The notes below the pieces were generated by a model. That model was not told where the DNA came from, ran no database searches, and worked only from the letters and a program-made list of their open reading frames with translations. 64,000 nucleotides of DNA. Origin: Streptomyces cylindrosporus. Lineage in GTDB: Bacteria > Actinomycetota > Actinomycetes > Streptomycetales > Streptomycetaceae. Both the position numbers and the translations under genes were made by a program. Below, in pieces: positions 14,751 through 24,295 of this stretch. The DNA lies in contig NZ_JALDAY010000004.1 of the NCBI RefSeq assembly GCF_022698165.1, forward strand, positions 62,001-126,000. The letters run 5' to 3'. Numbering within the stretch: the first letter of the stretch is position 1; each line of letters opens with the position of its first letter.

Positions 14751-15716
14751 ATGAAGAGCCCTCTGCTGTCCCTGCCCGGCGCCGTCCCCGCCGAGGGCGT
14801 GGACGAAGGCGTAGCCGCCCACTACGGCGACCTGTTCCGCGAACAGCGTGCGCTCGCCGACGGCACCGGTTTCGTCGACCTGTCCCATCGGGGGGTCGTG
14901 ACGGTCACCGGTGACGACCGGCTCAGCTGGCTGCACCTGCTGCTCACCCAGCACGTCAGCGACCTCCCGGCCGGGCAGGCCACCGAAGCCCTGATCCTCT
15001 CCGCGCACGGCCACATCGAGCACGCGCTCTACCTCGTGGACGACGGCGAGACGGTCTGGGCCCACGTCGAACCCGGCACCCAGGCCGAGCTGATCGCGTA
15101 CCTGGAGTCGATGAAGTTCTTCTACCGGGTCGAAGTCGCCGACCGCACCGCCGAGTTCGCGGTCGTGCACCTGCCGGCCGGTTCGATCGCCGAGGTGCCG
15201 GAGGGTGTCGTCGTACGGGAGACGTCGTACGGCCGTGATCTCTTCCTGCCGCGCGCGGACCTGGAGGCGTACGCCGAGAAGGCGGGCCCGGCGGCCGGGA
15301 TCCTGGCGTACGAGGCGCTGCGGGTGGAGCAGCACCGCCCCCGCCTCGGCTTCGAGACCGACCACCGCACCATCCCGCACGAGCTGGGCTGGATCGGCAG
15401 CGCGGTGCATCTGCAGAAGGGCTGCTACCGCGGTCAGGAGACCGTCGCCCGCGTCCAGAACCTGGGCAAGCCTCCGCGCCGGCTCGTCTTCCTGCACCTG
15501 GACGGCAGCGAGGTGCACCTGCCGCCCGCCGGCGCGGAGATCCGGCTCGCGGACGAGGGGCCCGAGGGGCGGAAGATCGGATTCGTCACGACGTCGGTAC
15601 GGCATCACGAGCTGGGGCCGGTGGCGCTGGCGCTGGTCAAGCGGAACGTGCCGGTGGACGCCCGGCTGACGGCCGGGGACACGGCGGCGGCGCAGGAACC
15701 GGTCGTCGAGCCGTAG
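14751..15716 (+). CDS. ygfZ: Folate-binding YgfZ/GcvT-domain protein
   Basis: A 321-residue GcvT-like protein with the diagnostic motif KGCYRGQETVARVQNLGKPP at about residue 223. YgfZ proteins bind tetrahydrofolate and assist assembly or repair of Fe-S clusters; the Cys in K-G-C-Y-x-G-Q-E is conserved and functionally important. ATG 14751 begins 11 bases after nur; TTG 14742 is possible but adds only three residues. No signal peptide. The location after nur is conserved, as I remember it, in Streptomyces. Confidence 0.92.
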   Translation: MKSPLLSLPGAVPAEGVDEGVAAHYGDLFREQRALADGTGFVDLSHRGVVTVTGDDRLSWLHLLLTQHVSDLPAGQATEALILSAHGHIEHALYLVDDGETVWAHVEPGTQAELIAYLESMKFFYRVEVADRTAEFAVVHLPAGSIAEVPEGVVVRETSYGRDLFLPRADLEAYAEKAGPAAGILAYEALRVEQHRPRLGFETDHRTIPHELGWIGSAVHLQKGCYRGQETVARVQNLGKPPRRLVFLHLDGSEVHLPPAGAEIRLADEGPEGRKIGFVTTSVRHHELGPVALALVKRNVPVDARLTAGDTAAAQEPVVEP

Positions 15717-15722
15717 GGACGG

Positions 15723-16427
15723 TCAGCTGTTCGAGCAGTTCTCGCCGCCGCCGGTGAGCGTCACCCACACCGCGGCAGCGTGGGCCGTGTCGGTGCCCGG
15801 CGGGAACCGCGGGCTGACGAAACCCGCCACGTCGGCGCCGATCTTCGCCGGGACCAGCTGGACGCCGGTGTAGGTCGTGGCGCCCAGGAGGTAGTCGGAG
15901 ACGGAGTCCGGGACGAGCGCCACGGTGATCCGGAACCGGGTCCCGCGCTGTGCCGGGAAGTCCCCGATCTGCGGACAGGCGTGCCATGCGGCCTCGCCGG
16001 ACTTGCCGGTGTCCTGGTCGACGCTCGCCCGCTGCAGCAGGTACAGCGAGGTCTCGGCCTGCTTCTGGCCGATCAGCCAGAGGGTGTGGTGCGGCGGGAT
16101 CACCGCCACCCCGTAGAACTTCTGGTGGTTGAGGACCGCGGCCGCTTCCTGCGGATAGGTGATCCGGACGGAGCCGGTCCGCGGTGCCGCCGCCTTCGCC
16201 GTGGCGGAGACCGACGGCGGTGCGGTGGCGTGGCCCTCGTCGCCGGCCCGGCCGTGGCCGGTGAGAGCCGTGATCAGCGTGGCCAGTCCGGTCAGTCCGC
16301 CCAGCGCGGTGATCAGACCCGCCAGCACGATGCCGCGCGGGACGCCCGGCCCGCCGGACGGAGTTCCCCCGTGGCCCCCGGAGCGTCCGTCCTGGTCGCC
16401 GTCCGGATCGGTGATGTGCGTGCTCAT
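15723..16427 (-). CDS. Single-pass membrane protein, divergent to an XRE-TPR regulator
   Basis: A 234-residue protein: a 35-residue polar, Gly/Asp-rich cytosolic tail, one helix (IVLAGLITALGGLTGLATLI) and an extracytoplasmic beta-rich domain that includes YGVAVIPPHHTLWLIGQ and ends in GGGENCSNS. ATG 16427 is chosen because the longer frame upstream runs into the divergent promoter region. It faces away from the helix-turn-helix gene at 16640 over 212 bases, a typical regulator-target arrangement. I know similar Streptomyces proteins only as hypothetical. Confidence 0.75.
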   Translation of the reverse strand: MSTHITDPDGDQDGRSGGHGGTPSGGPGVPRGIVLAGLITALGGLTGLATLITALTGHGRAGDEGHATAPPSVSATAKAAAPRTGSVRITYPQEAAAVLNHQKFYGVAVIPPHHTLWLIGQKQAETSLYLLQRASVDQDTGKSGEAAWHACPQIGDFPAQRGTRFRITVALVPDSVSDYLLGATTYTGVQLVPAKIGADVAGFVSPRFPPGTDTAHAAAVWVTLTGGGENCSNS

Positions 16428-16639
16428 GCCTGCCCTGGCTCTCCCCGTGTGTGCCGGTGCCGGGAGCGCCCCGCCCCCCGTGCGGGGCGCTCCCTGGCAA
16501 CCAGGGTGAGTCCGGCCGGGAAACACAGGGCGCGATATGCCGTTGACAACCCATAATTTGGCAACGGGCGGCAACCGGTCGGACACGGGGAGCAAGTGTT
16601 CGAGCTGTGGGTTGGCGAGGTGCCCGGGGGAGGGCGGCA

Positions 16640-18400
16640 ATGACGCCGGAAGAGGAGTTCGCCGAAGCCCTGCGGATCCGCAGAAGGGCCGCCGGACTGT
16701 CGCTGGGCGACCTGGCACGGCTCGTCAACTACAGCAAGAGCTATCTCAGCCGGGTGGAGAACGGCACCCGCGCACCAGGCCCCGCGCTGGCCCGGGAATG
16801 CGACACGGCCCTGCACGCCGAGGGCGAGCTGATCGCCCTCCTGCCCGCCCGGCCCGAGCCGCCCGCCCGCCCCGAGCGGCGCCGGGGTCCGGCCAGGCCC
16901 GACCCGGGCCCGCCGGCCGGCACCGGCCACCGTACCGAGTTCGCCCAGCTGATCCGGCGCGGCGACACCCGCCATCTGCTCGGCGACATGTACGAGGCCG
17001 GCCGGCTCTACATGGCGGCGTACCAGGCCGCCGAGGGCGACGACCTCGCCCGTGCCCACGCCGTCGTCCGCTGCGCGCGCCGCTGGTCGGACCCGGGCCA
17101 GGTCGACCGGGACCTCATCGCCATGATCGACGAGAGCCTCAAGACCCTGGGGGGCCGCGACGACCCGCCCGCGGTGGAGCTGCGGCTGCGCCTGACCGCG
17201 CACCGCGCCAAGAAGCTGACCATGGGCGTCGGTGACGACACCGCGGTCCCCGGAGCGGAGCCCGGCACCAGCGTGCACCGGGCCCGCGGGGTGCTGCGGG
17301 AACTGCGCGAACGGCTGCCCGGCGTCGGCGCCGACACCCACTGCGAGGTGCTGACCGAATGCCGGTGGGCCCTGTACGACTTCGCCCCGGCCGCCGAACT
17401 GCTCGCGCTGTCGGCCGAACTCCGCGACGTCGCCACTCGCTCCCGCTCCAGCTACTTCATGGGTGAGGCCCTGGTCGCCCTCGCCATCGACCAGTTACGG
17501 GTGGGCCGGGTGCCCGCCGCGGACGCGACCGTCCGGCGCCACGGCGAACACGCCGCCCACCGGCACAGCACCCTGGCCCACTGGCAGCAGCACACGCTGG
17601 ACGCCCTGATGAACCTGTGGCGCGGGGACTTCGCCGCCGCCGAGGAGTGGATCTACGGCGAGTCCCGGGCGCTCGCCGACCGCATGGAGAGTGAGCAGTC
17701 GGTGCCCGCCGACACGCTCAGCCAGACCTGCCTGGGCCAGGCCTACTGGCTCAGGTACGAACAGGGCCGGATGGCTGAGCTGTTCGCCTCCCCGCTGATG
17801 TCCGGCGTACGGCGCCGGGACTACTTCCCGGTGTGGCGGGCCGGCGTCGCCCTCGCCCTGTGCGAGACCGGCCGGCACGACCAGGCCGCGGACCAGGTGC
17901 TGGCCTTCGCCGCCGACACCGACGGCTTCACCGGCTTCCCGCCGAGCGGCTGGGCCCTGCCCACCGCCGCCGTACTGGCCCAGGCGTGCGCCGAGCTCGC
18001 GCTGCGGGGCGTACGCCGGACCGAACTCCTGCCGTACGTCCCGCCGTTGCGCGCCCTGCTCGACGCGCACCCCGGCGAACTCGTGCTGGCCTGCTGGCCC
18101 ACCGTCCTGCTGGGACCGGCCGCGCGCTTCAGCGGGCTGCTCGCGCTGGTCGCGGGGGAGCCGGAGACCGCGCTCGGGCATCTGCGCCGCGCGGTACGGC
18201 TGGCGCAGCACTCGCCCCCGCAGATGGCCCGCCTGCGCCTCGACGAGGCCCGCGCCCGGCTGCGGACAAACGCGCCCGCGCTGCGGGCCGGCGCCCATGA
18301 CCTGGTGCGCACCGCGCTCGGGACGGCCGAGGAACTCGGCATGGCCGGTGTGGCACGGGACTGCCGGGAACTGCTGCTCACATCTCCAACAGAACGGTGA
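16640..18400 (+). CDS. XRE-family HTH regulator with TPR-like C-terminal domain
   Basis: A 586-residue protein. Residues 6-65 form an XRE helix-turn-helix ([20 protein letters not shown], then [13 protein letters not shown]). A proline-rich linker (about 70-100) leads to an all-helical region with tetratricopeptide-like repeats up to the C-terminus. Large regulators of this plan are frequent in Streptomyces and are usually tied to a small neighbouring gene. ATG 16640 follows GGGGGAGGG. The last 23 bases overlap the 3' end of dtd on the other strand. The ligand or partner is unknown; the divergent membrane protein is the natural candidate target. Confidence 0.85.
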   Translation: MTPEEEFAEALRIRRRAAGLSLGDLARLVNYSKSYLSRVENGTRAPGPALARECDTALHAEGELIALLPARPEPPARPERRRGPARPDPGPPAGTGHRTEFAQLIRRGDTRHLLGDMYEAGRLYMAAYQAAEGDDLARAHAVVRCARRWSDPGQVDRDLIAMIDESLKTLGGRDDPPAVELRLRLTAHRAKKLTMGVGDDTAVPGAEPGTSVHRARGVLRELRERLPGVGADTHCEVLTECRWALYDFAPAAELLALSAELRDVATRSRSSYFMGEALVALAIDQLRVGRVPAADATVRRHGEHAAHRHSTLAHWQQHTLDALMNLWRGDFAAAEEWIYGESRALADRMESEQSVPADTLSQTCLGQAYWLRYEQGRMAELFASPLMSGVRRRDYFPVWRAGVALALCETGRHDQAADQVLAFAADTDGFTGFPPSGWALPTAAVLAQACAELALRGVRRTELLPYVPPLRALLDAHPGELVLACWPTVLLGPAARFSGLLALVAGEPETALGHLRRAVRLAQHSPPQMARLRLDEARARLRTNAPALRAGAHDLVRTALGTAEELGMAGVARDCRELLLTSPTER

Positions 18401-18803
18401 AAGGGCCGTCGTTCGTCAGGGACACCCGCATCCGGGCGCCGAAGCGGCCCGTCGCCACCGTCGCGCCCAGCGCGCGGAGCTGTGCCACGACCTCCTCGAC
18501 CAGGGGCTCGGCGACGTCGCCGGGTGCGGCGGCGTTCCAGGTAGGGCGGCGGCCCTTGCGGGCGTCGCCGTACAGGGTGAACTGGCTGATCACGAGGAGC
18601 GGGGCGTCGATGTCGCTGCACGACTTCTCGTCGTGCAGCATGCGGATCGACCAGAGTTTCCGGGCGAGCCCGGCCGCCTTCTCCTTCGTGTCCTCGTGGG
18701 TGACCCCGACCAGGACGCACAGCCCCTCGCCGGTGATCTCCCCGACCGTCTCGCCGTCCACGACGACGCTCGCGCCGTCCACCCTCTGCACCACTGCTCG
18801 CAT
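18378..18803 (-). CDS. dtd: D-aminoacyl-tRNA deacylase
   Basis: A 141-residue protein with the two signature regions of [22 protein letters not shown] (the SQFTLYGD loop with the catalytic-site Thr) and, near the C-terminus, [11 protein letters not shown] in place of the usual NGPVT motif. DTD removes D-amino acids and glycine mischarged onto tRNA. Length and start [15 protein letters not shown] fit the family. The gene is convergent with, and slightly overlaps, the XRE-TPR gene. Confidence 0.95.
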   Translation of the reverse strand: MRAVVQRVDGASVVVDGETVGEITGEGLCVLVGVTHEDTKEKAAGLARKLWSIRMLHDEKSCSDIDAPLLVISQFTLYGDARKGRRPTWNAAAPGDVAEPLVEEVVAQLRALGATVATGRFGARMRVSLTNDGPFTVLLEM

Positions 18804-18960
18804 ACGACCATCATGCCGGGCCGTCCGGGGGAGACCGCACGGGGCTTCTTAATGATCCTTAACCCCCCATCTGGGGCCGATCGGGGGCACTCGGTCACAT
18901 AGCGGCCACTTGGGGTGGCACGATGCTTCCACAAGCCGGTCGAGGGGACGGTAGAGGCAC

Positions 18961-19548
18961 ATGAGCACACCGAGTACCGGGCAGCCGCCCGTCTCTTTGA
19001 CGCGTACGCCCGTGCAGCGCACCGGGGGTCCGGACGGTGGCGGCCCCTGGCTGCCCGCCGATCCGCCCGAGCCCGACCTGACCCTGCTGAGCCTGCCCGA
19101 ACTGCGCACCCTGCGCCGGGACGCCCAGCGCGACGAGGCCGACCTCAGCTATGTGCGGCGGCTGCTCCAGGGCCGTATCGACATCCTGCGCGCGGAACTG
19201 GCGCGCAGGTCGCCCGCGGGGGCGGCGTCCGTCGTGGAGCGGCTCCCGGAGATCCTCACGGACGCACCGGCCCGGCACCGCTCCTCGGCCCGGCACGTCA
19301 CGCTGGGCACCCCGCACAACGAGGAGTACCGACGGCTGGCCACCGACATGCTCGCCGAGGTCGAACTCTCCGACCTGGCCGCCCGCACCGACCTGGAACT
19401 CAACACCGCGATGGGGCGGCTGGTCCGCTACGAGCAGCAGGTCTCCCGAAGACGGCAGCGACTGCAGCGTACGACGGACGACTGCAGCGCGGAGATCGCA
19501 CGGAGGTACCGGGAGGGCGAGGCGCAGGTGGACGATCTGCTGACGTGA
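18961..19548 (+). CDS. rsiG: Anti-sigma factor RsiG (c-di-GMP-dependent, for WhiG)
   Basis: A 195-residue, largely helical protein. It carries two perfect copies of the c-di-GMP-binding signature E(x3)S(x2)R(x3)Q(x3)D: E59-S63-R66-Q70-D74 in the first long helix and E158-S162-R165-Q169-D173 in the second. In S. venezuelae, RsiG loaded with c-di-GMP sequesters the sporulation sigma factor WhiG. The first 40 residues are disordered and Pro/Gly-rich. The gene lies after dtd and is probably monocistronic. The doubled motif makes this assignment strong. Confidence 0.95.
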   Translation: MSTPSTGQPPVSLTRTPVQRTGGPDGGGPWLPADPPEPDLTLLSLPELRTLRRDAQRDEADLSYVRRLLQGRIDILRAELARRSPAGAASVVERLPEILTDAPARHRSSARHVTLGTPHNEEYRRLATDMLAEVELSDLAARTDLELNTAMGRLVRYEQQVSRRRQRLQRTTDDCSAEIARRYREGEAQVDDLLT

Positions 19549-19610
19549 GGTGAGGGTGGGGCGGGGGAAATCCGCGCGACACCCCTCCGCCCGCCGCCTA
19601 CCGTGATCCC

Positions 19611-20867
19611 ATGAGCCGAGCCGCCGATGACACAGACGTCCGTCCGATCACCGAGGCCGAATTCCCCGAGTGGCTGCGTGCCGTCAAGGTCGGGTTCCTG
19701 CGGGAACCCGCCGTCCCGCAGGCCGAACTCGACGCCCGACAGGGCCAGTTCGAGGACAACCGCTTCCTCGGCGCCTTCGACGGAGCCCGCTGCGTGGCGA
19801 CCTTCCGCTCCTTCGCGCAGGAGGTCACCGCTCCCGGCGGCACCCTGGTCCCCGCCAACGCGGTATCCGCGGTCACCGTCACCGCCACCCACCGCCGCCG
19901 CGGCCTGCTCACCCGCATGATGGGCCAGGACCTCGCGGCGGCGAAGGAGCGCGGCGACGTCGTGGCCACGCTGAACGCGGCCGAGTACCCGATCTACGGC
20001 CGCTACGGCTTCGGCGACGCCACCACCACGGCCGAGTGGACGGTCGACGTCCCGCGGGCCGGCCTCGACCGCCGCTGGTCCGGCCCGGACGACGGCGCCC
20101 GCATCGACCTGGTGGACGCCGACGAGGCCGGCAAGCTCGGCCCCGAACTGCACGACCGGTTCCGCCGCGCGACCCCCGGCGCGGTCAGCCGCACCGACTG
20201 GCGCTGGCAGCTCGACACCGGCGCGCTGCGCGTCGACCCGAAGTGGACCGAGCCGTTCTACGCCGTCTACCGCGCGGCGGACGGCACGGTCGAGGGGCTC
20301 GCCGTGTACGAGGTGGACGACACCTGGGGCGACGCCAAGCAGCCGCTGGACACGGCGACGGTCCGGGACCTGTTCACGACCACCCCGGCCGCGGAACACG
20401 CCCTGTGGCGCTACCTCTGCTCCATCGACTGGGTCACCCAGGTCAAGACCGGCCCACGCGCCCCCGACGACCTCCTCCCGCACCTCCTGCCGGACCCGAG
20501 GGCGGCCAGGATCACCACGCAGGCGGACTGGCTGTGGGTGCGGATCCTGGATGTCGTACGGGCTCTGCAGGCGCGTTCGTACGAGGGGACCGGCGACCTC
20601 GTCCTGGAGGTCACCGACCGGGCCGGGTTCACGGGCGGCCGCTACCGGCTGGAGGCGTCGCCGGCGGGCGCGTCCTGCACGCCGACGCGCGAGGCCGCCG
20701 AACTCACCCTGGACATCGCGGACTTGGCACGGCTGTGGCTGGGCGACGAGTCGGCCGTACGGCTGGCGGCGCTCGGGCTGGTGCGGGAAGAACAAGCGGG
20801 CGCCGGCCGAAAGGCCGACGCCCTGCTGCGTACGTCCAGGCGCCCTTGGTGCCCGGACATGTTCTGA
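19611..20867 (+). CDS. Eis-type GNAT N-acetyltransferase
   Basis: A 418-residue protein with the three-part Eis plan. The N-terminal GNAT domain has [20 protein letters not shown] (acetyl-CoA loop RRRGLL) and [19 protein letters not shown]; a second GNAT-like region follows, and the C-terminal part is a sterol-carrier-like domain ([20 protein letters not shown]). The chain ends in CPDMF, close to the usual Eis C-terminus whose carboxylate is catalytic. Eis enzymes acetylate amines, including aminoglycosides. The substrate is unknown here. ATG 19611 fits the family start. A bidirectional terminator lies 140 bases downstream. Confidence 0.88.
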   Translation: MSRAADDTDVRPITEAEFPEWLRAVKVGFLREPAVPQAELDARQGQFEDNRFLGAFDGARCVATFRSFAQEVTAPGGTLVPANAVSAVTVTATHRRRGLLTRMMGQDLAAAKERGDVVATLNAAEYPIYGRYGFGDATTTAEWTVDVPRAGLDRRWSGPDDGARIDLVDADEAGKLGPELHDRFRRATPGAVSRTDWRWQLDTGALRVDPKWTEPFYAVYRAADGTVEGLAVYEVDDTWGDAKQPLDTATVRDLFTTTPAAEHALWRYLCSIDWVTQVKTGPRAPDDLLPHLLPDPRAARITTQADWLWVRILDVVRALQARSYEGTGDLVLEVTDRAGFTGGRYRLEASPAGASCTPTREAAELTLDIADLARLWLGDESAVRLAALGLVREEQAGAGRKADALLRTSRRPWCPDMF

Positions 20868-20915
20868 AGCCCCTTTCTCCCGGGGACGGTTGACGCTCAT
20901 CCGTAGCTAGCTATG

Positions 20916-21002
20916 CAGTTGTGACTGTGCTGTTGAGTTGCTGTTGAGTTGTGGCAGTGCCGTTGGAGCTCTTCGGTTGTCGGTGTTCAGTTGTGGCTGT
21001 GC
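20916..21002. repeat. Three degenerate 15-bp direct repeats
   Basis: CAGTTGTGACTGTGC (20916), GAGTTGTGGCAGTGC (20946) and CAGTTGTGGCTGTGC (20988) lie in a T/G-rich stretch between eis and the first GntR module. They differ at two to four positions. They could be protein-binding sites or decayed tandem duplications. Confidence 0.55.
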
Positions 21003-21009
21003 AGACTGA

Positions 21010-21044
21010 CCGGGCTCCCGGCTCCCCTCCGGAAGGGAGCCCGG
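21010..21044. terminator. Bidirectional terminator
   Basis: CCGGGCTCCC and GGGAGCCCGG form a perfect 10-bp stem with a 15-base loop between the eis-like gene and the convergent small membrane protein gene. Confidence 0.75.
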
Positions 21045-21060
21045 CCAGCCGGACTCGGTG

Positions 21061-21195
21061 TCAGCCCGCCTGGGCGAGCAACATGACGAGAATGAGTGCT
21101 CCCGCACCGCTGATCAGGCCGTTCTTGGCCTTGAGTCCGATGGAGAACACGACGCAGGCGATCACGAGGGCGAGAACGAGGGCGACGGGTGGCAT
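21061..21195 (-). CDS. 44-aa membrane protein of GntR module 1
   Basis: ATG 21195, with GGAGGG seven bases upstream, opens a 44-residue protein with two hydrophobic stretches (PPVALVLALVIACVVFSIGL and SGAGALILVMLLAQ) joined by a short basic loop, LKAKNGLI. The pattern G-L-K-A-K-N, then S-x-x-G-A, recurs in the small proteins at 22296 and 24286, so the three are paralogues. It is transcribed away from the DevE-like GntR gene across a shared operator. No family name is known to me. Confidence 0.75.
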   Translation of the reverse strand: MPPVALVLALVIACVVFSIGLKAKNGLISGAGALILVMLLAQAG

Positions 21196-21226
21196 TTCGA
21201 TCCCTCCAAGTTTGACCATGTTGCTC

Positions 21227-21243
21227 AAGTTGGCGACCAACTC
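21227..21243. promoter_or_regulatory. GntR-type operator of module 1
   Basis: AAGTTGGCGACCAACTC: near-perfect 7-bp arms around a 3-base centre. The same arms recur in the equivalent position at 22568 (module 2). It lies between the small membrane protein (start 21195) and devE (start 21330). Confidence 0.75.
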
Positions 21244-21329
21244 AACTCTACTTATCTCCGCTTGGAAGCGTCTTATAACCACCTTCCCTGGAACTGCCCA
21301 AAGATGGCGGGAAGTTGTAGTGTTTGGTC

Positions 21330-22238
21330 GTGGACCCGAAACACGCCTCCGTCAATGGACGGACGAGGTCACAGCGGCCACAGCGGTCACATGAAGAGGT
21401 GGCCGACGAGCTGCGCGCGCGTATCAGGTCGGGTGCGCTCCGACCGGGTCAGCGCATGCCCACGCAGGCCAGGCTGGCCGTCGAGTTCGGCGTCGAGCGC
21501 GGCGCCGTACGCCAGGCACTGCGCATCCTGCAGTCCGAGCACCTGCTGACCAACGTGTCGAAGGGTGCGCCCGCCACCGTCGCGCCCGACCTGGACCTGA
21601 GCAGGGCGCTTTCCGGTCCCGGGGCCCCGCCGCTGCCGACGATGGTGGCACTGGCCCCCCGCATAGAGGCCGCCTTCGCCGACACCCACGTCGAGATAGA
21701 CGCCCTCTGCCTGACCTCGATCTCCCTCAACCTCGCGCTGGGCGTGCCGTTGCGCCAGATCCACGCCGGACGGCTGAAACCGGCCAAGGTCGACGTCCGG
21801 ATCCTGCTGCCGAGCGACGACATCGACCTGGCGTTCCCGACGCCGGTGGACCCGGCGGACGACGGCCGGCTGCAGCGCCGCTGGCTGACCAACCGCAACG
21901 CGCAGGGCCGGGTGCTCAAGCACAACCTGCTGGCGCTGCGGGCCACTCATGGCATCGATGTCCGGGTCACCTTCCGCGCCCTGCCGTTCACCCCGCCCGT
22001 GAAGCTGTACCTGCTCAACGGCACGGAGGCGCTCTTCGCGTACTACACGCTCTCCCGCCGTGAGGAGGAGGTCGACGACGAGCAGCTGCAGATGTACGAC
22101 GCGGAGGGCACGCAGTCCATGCTCTTCGCCTTCGAGCAGGGCGCCGACCTGCGGGACACGACGTTCGTGGAGCAGTCGCATCTGTGGTTCAACGCGCTGT
22201 GGGAGACGATCAGTTCGGAGCTGGTGCTCACGGACTGA
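21330..22238 (+). CDS. devE: DevA-like GntR-family regulator (DevE homologue)
   Basis: A 302-residue protein with an N-terminal GntR winged helix (RSGALRPGQRMPTQARLAVE and VERGAVRQALRILQSEHLL) and a C-terminal effector domain shared with DevA (LPFTPPVKLYLLNGTEALFA). Its position just before devA matches the devA paralogue described in S. coelicolor with a role in aerial development. The start is GTG 21330: TAGTGT ends six bases upstream, no ribosome site exists, and devA has the identical arrangement, so both are probably leaderless. The symbol rests on context and memory. Confidence 0.8.
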   Translation: MDPKHASVNGRTRSQRPQRSHEEVADELRARIRSGALRPGQRMPTQARLAVEFGVERGAVRQALRILQSEHLLTNVSKGAPATVAPDLDLSRALSGPGAPPLPTMVALAPRIEAAFADTHVEIDALCLTSISLNLALGVPLRQIHAGRLKPAKVDVRILLPSDDIDLAFPTPVDPADDGRLQRRWLTNRNAQGRVLKHNLLALRATHGIDVRVTFRALPFTPPVKLYLLNGTEALFAYYTLSRREEEVDDEQLQMYDAEGTQSMLFAFEQGADLRDTTFVEQSHLWFNALWETISSELVLTD

Positions 22239-22295
22239 TCGTCTCCCACAGCGTTACTGCTGTTACTGCTGCCTTGCTGACCTGGGCGTTTACGC

Positions 22296-22484
22296 TCATA
22301 GAGCGGGTCCGGCGACCAGCAGGGCGAGGACGACGGCTCCCATGGAGCTGATGGTGGGGTTCTTCGCCTTGAGGCCTACGGTGAGCAGCAGCAGCCCGAT
22401 GATCCCGGTGACGCCGTACTTCACCTGGATGGACTGCTCGATGCCGACGACGAAGACGGCGGAGAGGAGGGCGAGGACGGGCAC
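22296..22484 (-). CDS. 62-aa membrane protein of GntR module 2
   Basis: GTG 22484 with GGGGGAA five bases upstream. The 62-residue protein has an N-terminal helix (VLALLSAVFVVGIEQSIQVK) and a second hydrophobic pair containing VGLKAKNPTISSMGAVVLAL, where the G-L-K-A-K-N and S-x-x-G-A elements align with the module 1 protein. It is divergent from devA across the operator at 22568. It has one more helix than the 44-aa homologue. Function unknown; the tight pairing with GntR regulators suggests it is their regulated target. Confidence 0.75.
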   Translation of the reverse strand: MPVLALLSAVFVVGIEQSIQVKYGVTGIIGLLLLTVGLKAKNPTISSMGAVVLALLVAGPAL

Positions 22485-22567
22485 GGTGTTTCCCCCTTCG
22501 GTGCTTCGCGGGCGGGGCGGTGGGGACGAGTTGGAATTGAGGAGGCAAAACTTCCGCCAACTGGGCT

Positions 22568-22584
22568 AAGTTGGTAACCAACTC
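22568..22584. promoter_or_regulatory. GntR-type operator of module 2
   Basis: AAGTTGGTAACCAACTC, with the same 7-bp arms as the module 1 operator and only the 3-base centre changed. A further TTGGTACCA palindrome lies at 22603-22611, beside TTATAA. Confidence 0.75.
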
Positions 22585-22670
22585 CGTCTAAGTTATCCCC
22601 ACTTGGTACCACCTTATAAACAAGTCACAAACAACTCCCCGTAGATGGATCCGAGTTGTAGCGTTTGGTC

Positions 22671-23543
22671 GTGACCCAGGAGAACGTGGCAGTGAACGGC
22701 AGCAGAAGGCTCTCGCCCCAGGAGATCGCCGACATCCTGCGGGAACGCATCCGCGTCGGCGACCTCAAGGCGGGGGACCGCCTGCCCACCCAGGCCGAAC
22801 TTGCCGACGAGTTCGGCGTGGAGCGCGGCACCGTCCGCCAGGCCCTGCGCGCGCTCCAGGAGGACGGCCTGCTGACCAACGTGAGCAAGGGCAGCCCGCC
22901 GAGGATCGCGGAGCCGGCCCCGGTCTCCGGTGAACCGCAGCCGACGATGGTGGCATTGGCCCCACGCCTGGCGGAGGCCTTCTCGGCCCCGCACGTGCGC
23001 GTGGACGCGGCCTGCCTGACCGCGGAGACCCTGATGCTGGCGCTCGGCGAGCCGCTGCGCCGTATCCACGCGGGCGAGATACGCCCGGAGTCGATCGACG
23101 TACGCATCCTCCTGCCGTCCCGGGAGATCACCCTCGCCTTCCCGGTCCCGATCGAGGGCCGCAGCGACGACGACCCGGTCCACCAGCGCTGGCTGGCCCA
23201 GCGCAACGCGCAGGGGCAGGTGCTCAAGCACAACCTCCAGGCGTTGCGGTCGACGCATGGGATCGACGTCCGGGTCTCTTTCCGTGCGCTGCCCTTCACA
23301 CCACCCATCAAGCTCTACTTGCTCAACGGGACAGAGGCACTGATCGCCTACTACGTGATCACCGAACGGGAAGAGGAGTGGGACAGCGAAACGCTGGAGA
23401 TGTACGACACCTTGGGCGGCAAGTCGCTCCTCTTCTCCTTCGAACAGCGGGCCGGTCAACGGGACGGCGCCTTCGTCGAGCAATCCCAGAAGTGGTTCGA
23501 CGCCCTCTGGGAAACCATCACGACGGACCTGACACTCTCCTAG
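22671..23543 (+). CDS. devA: Developmental GntR-family regulator DevA
   Basis: A 290-residue GntR regulator. The winged helix contains RLPTQAELADEFGVERGTVR and the effector domain has LPFTPPIKLYLLNGTEALIA and SLLFSFEQRAGQRDGAFVEQ. devA of S. coelicolor is a GntR gene required for proper aerial hyphae and is followed by devB, as here. GTG 22671 lies six bases after the -10-like TAGCGT, giving a leaderless start like devE. Identity to the devE product is high over the whole length, so the two arose by duplication. devB begins on the last base of the stop codon. Confidence 0.85.
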   Translation: MTQENVAVNGSRRLSPQEIADILRERIRVGDLKAGDRLPTQAELADEFGVERGTVRQALRALQEDGLLTNVSKGSPPRIAEPAPVSGEPQPTMVALAPRLAEAFSAPHVRVDAACLTAETLMLALGEPLRRIHAGEIRPESIDVRILLPSREITLAFPVPIEGRSDDDPVHQRWLAQRNAQGQVLKHNLQALRSTHGIDVRVSFRALPFTPPIKLYLLNGTEALIAYYVITEREEEWDSETLEMYDTLGGKSLLFSFEQRAGQRDGAFVEQSQKWFDALWETITTDLTLS

Positions 23544-24295
23544 TGACTAGTGATACGAGGCAGAGTGATACGCCGCAGACTGATCCGGTGACAGCAGAGA
23601 CTGGAAACCTGCGAGAACTGATCACCAACGCCCGCTTCGTACTGTTCGACTTCGACGGCCCGATCTGCCGACTGTTCGCCGGGCACACGGCGGAGAGGGT
23701 GGCGAAGGAACTCGTCGACTGGCTGGCCCGGCAAGGCCTGCGCGGGCTGCTCACCGAGGAGGAGCGGAGCCACCCCGACCCCATGGTGGTCCTCTATGCC
23801 GTGAACAGGCGCCATCCGAACAGCGACCTGGTGGCGGAGCTGGAGGAGAGACTCACCCAGCAGGAGCTCAAGGCGGTCACGTCCGCGATGCCGACGGCGT
23901 ACGCGGATCCGCTGATACGCACGTGGTCCGCCGTGGGAAGCCGACTTGCCATTGCCACCAACAACTCACCTCGCACGGTGACGGGTTACCTCTTCCAACG
24001 AGGCCTGGCCGACTGCTTCACGCCCCACGTCTACGGCCGCACCAACGAACTGAACCTCCTCAAGCCCAACCCGCACACCCTCAACCGGGCCCTGAACGCG
24101 ATGGGCGCGGCCCCCTCGGCTGCCCTGATGATCGGCGACGCACCCACGGACTACCGGGCCGCGGAGGAGGCCGGAATCCCGTTCCTGGGCTACGCGCGTA
24201 ACGAGTACAAGGCGAAGCAACTGCGGGACGCGGGCGCGCTGCATGTCGTCGGGTCGCTGTTGCCGGTGTTGCGGGTGTTGCGGGATCAGGACTGA
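23543..24295 (+). CDS. devB: HAD-superfamily phosphatase DevB
   Basis: A 250-residue HAD hydrolase. Motif I is FVLFDFDGPI (DxDG nucleophile), motif II is IATNNSPRTV, the motif III lysine is in LLKPNPHTL, and motif IV is LMIGDAPTDYRAAEEAGIPF. DevB is cotranscribed with devA in S. coelicolor; its phosphorylated substrate is unknown. GTG 23543 overlaps the devA stop and implies translational coupling. GTG 23588, just before TAETGNLREL, is an alternative start close to where conserved sequence begins. The 3' end overlaps the convergent small membrane gene by 10 bases. Confidence 0.87.
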   Translation: MTSDTRQSDTPQTDPVTAETGNLRELITNARFVLFDFDGPICRLFAGHTAERVAKELVDWLARQGLRGLLTEEERSHPDPMVVLYAVNRRHPNSDLVAELEERLTQQELKAVTSAMPTAYADPLIRTWSAVGSRLAIATNNSPRTVTGYLFQRGLADCFTPHVYGRTNELNLLKPNPHTLNRALNAMGAAPSAALMIGDAPTDYRAAEEAGIPFLGYARNEYKAKQLRDAGALHVVGSLLPVLRVLRDQD

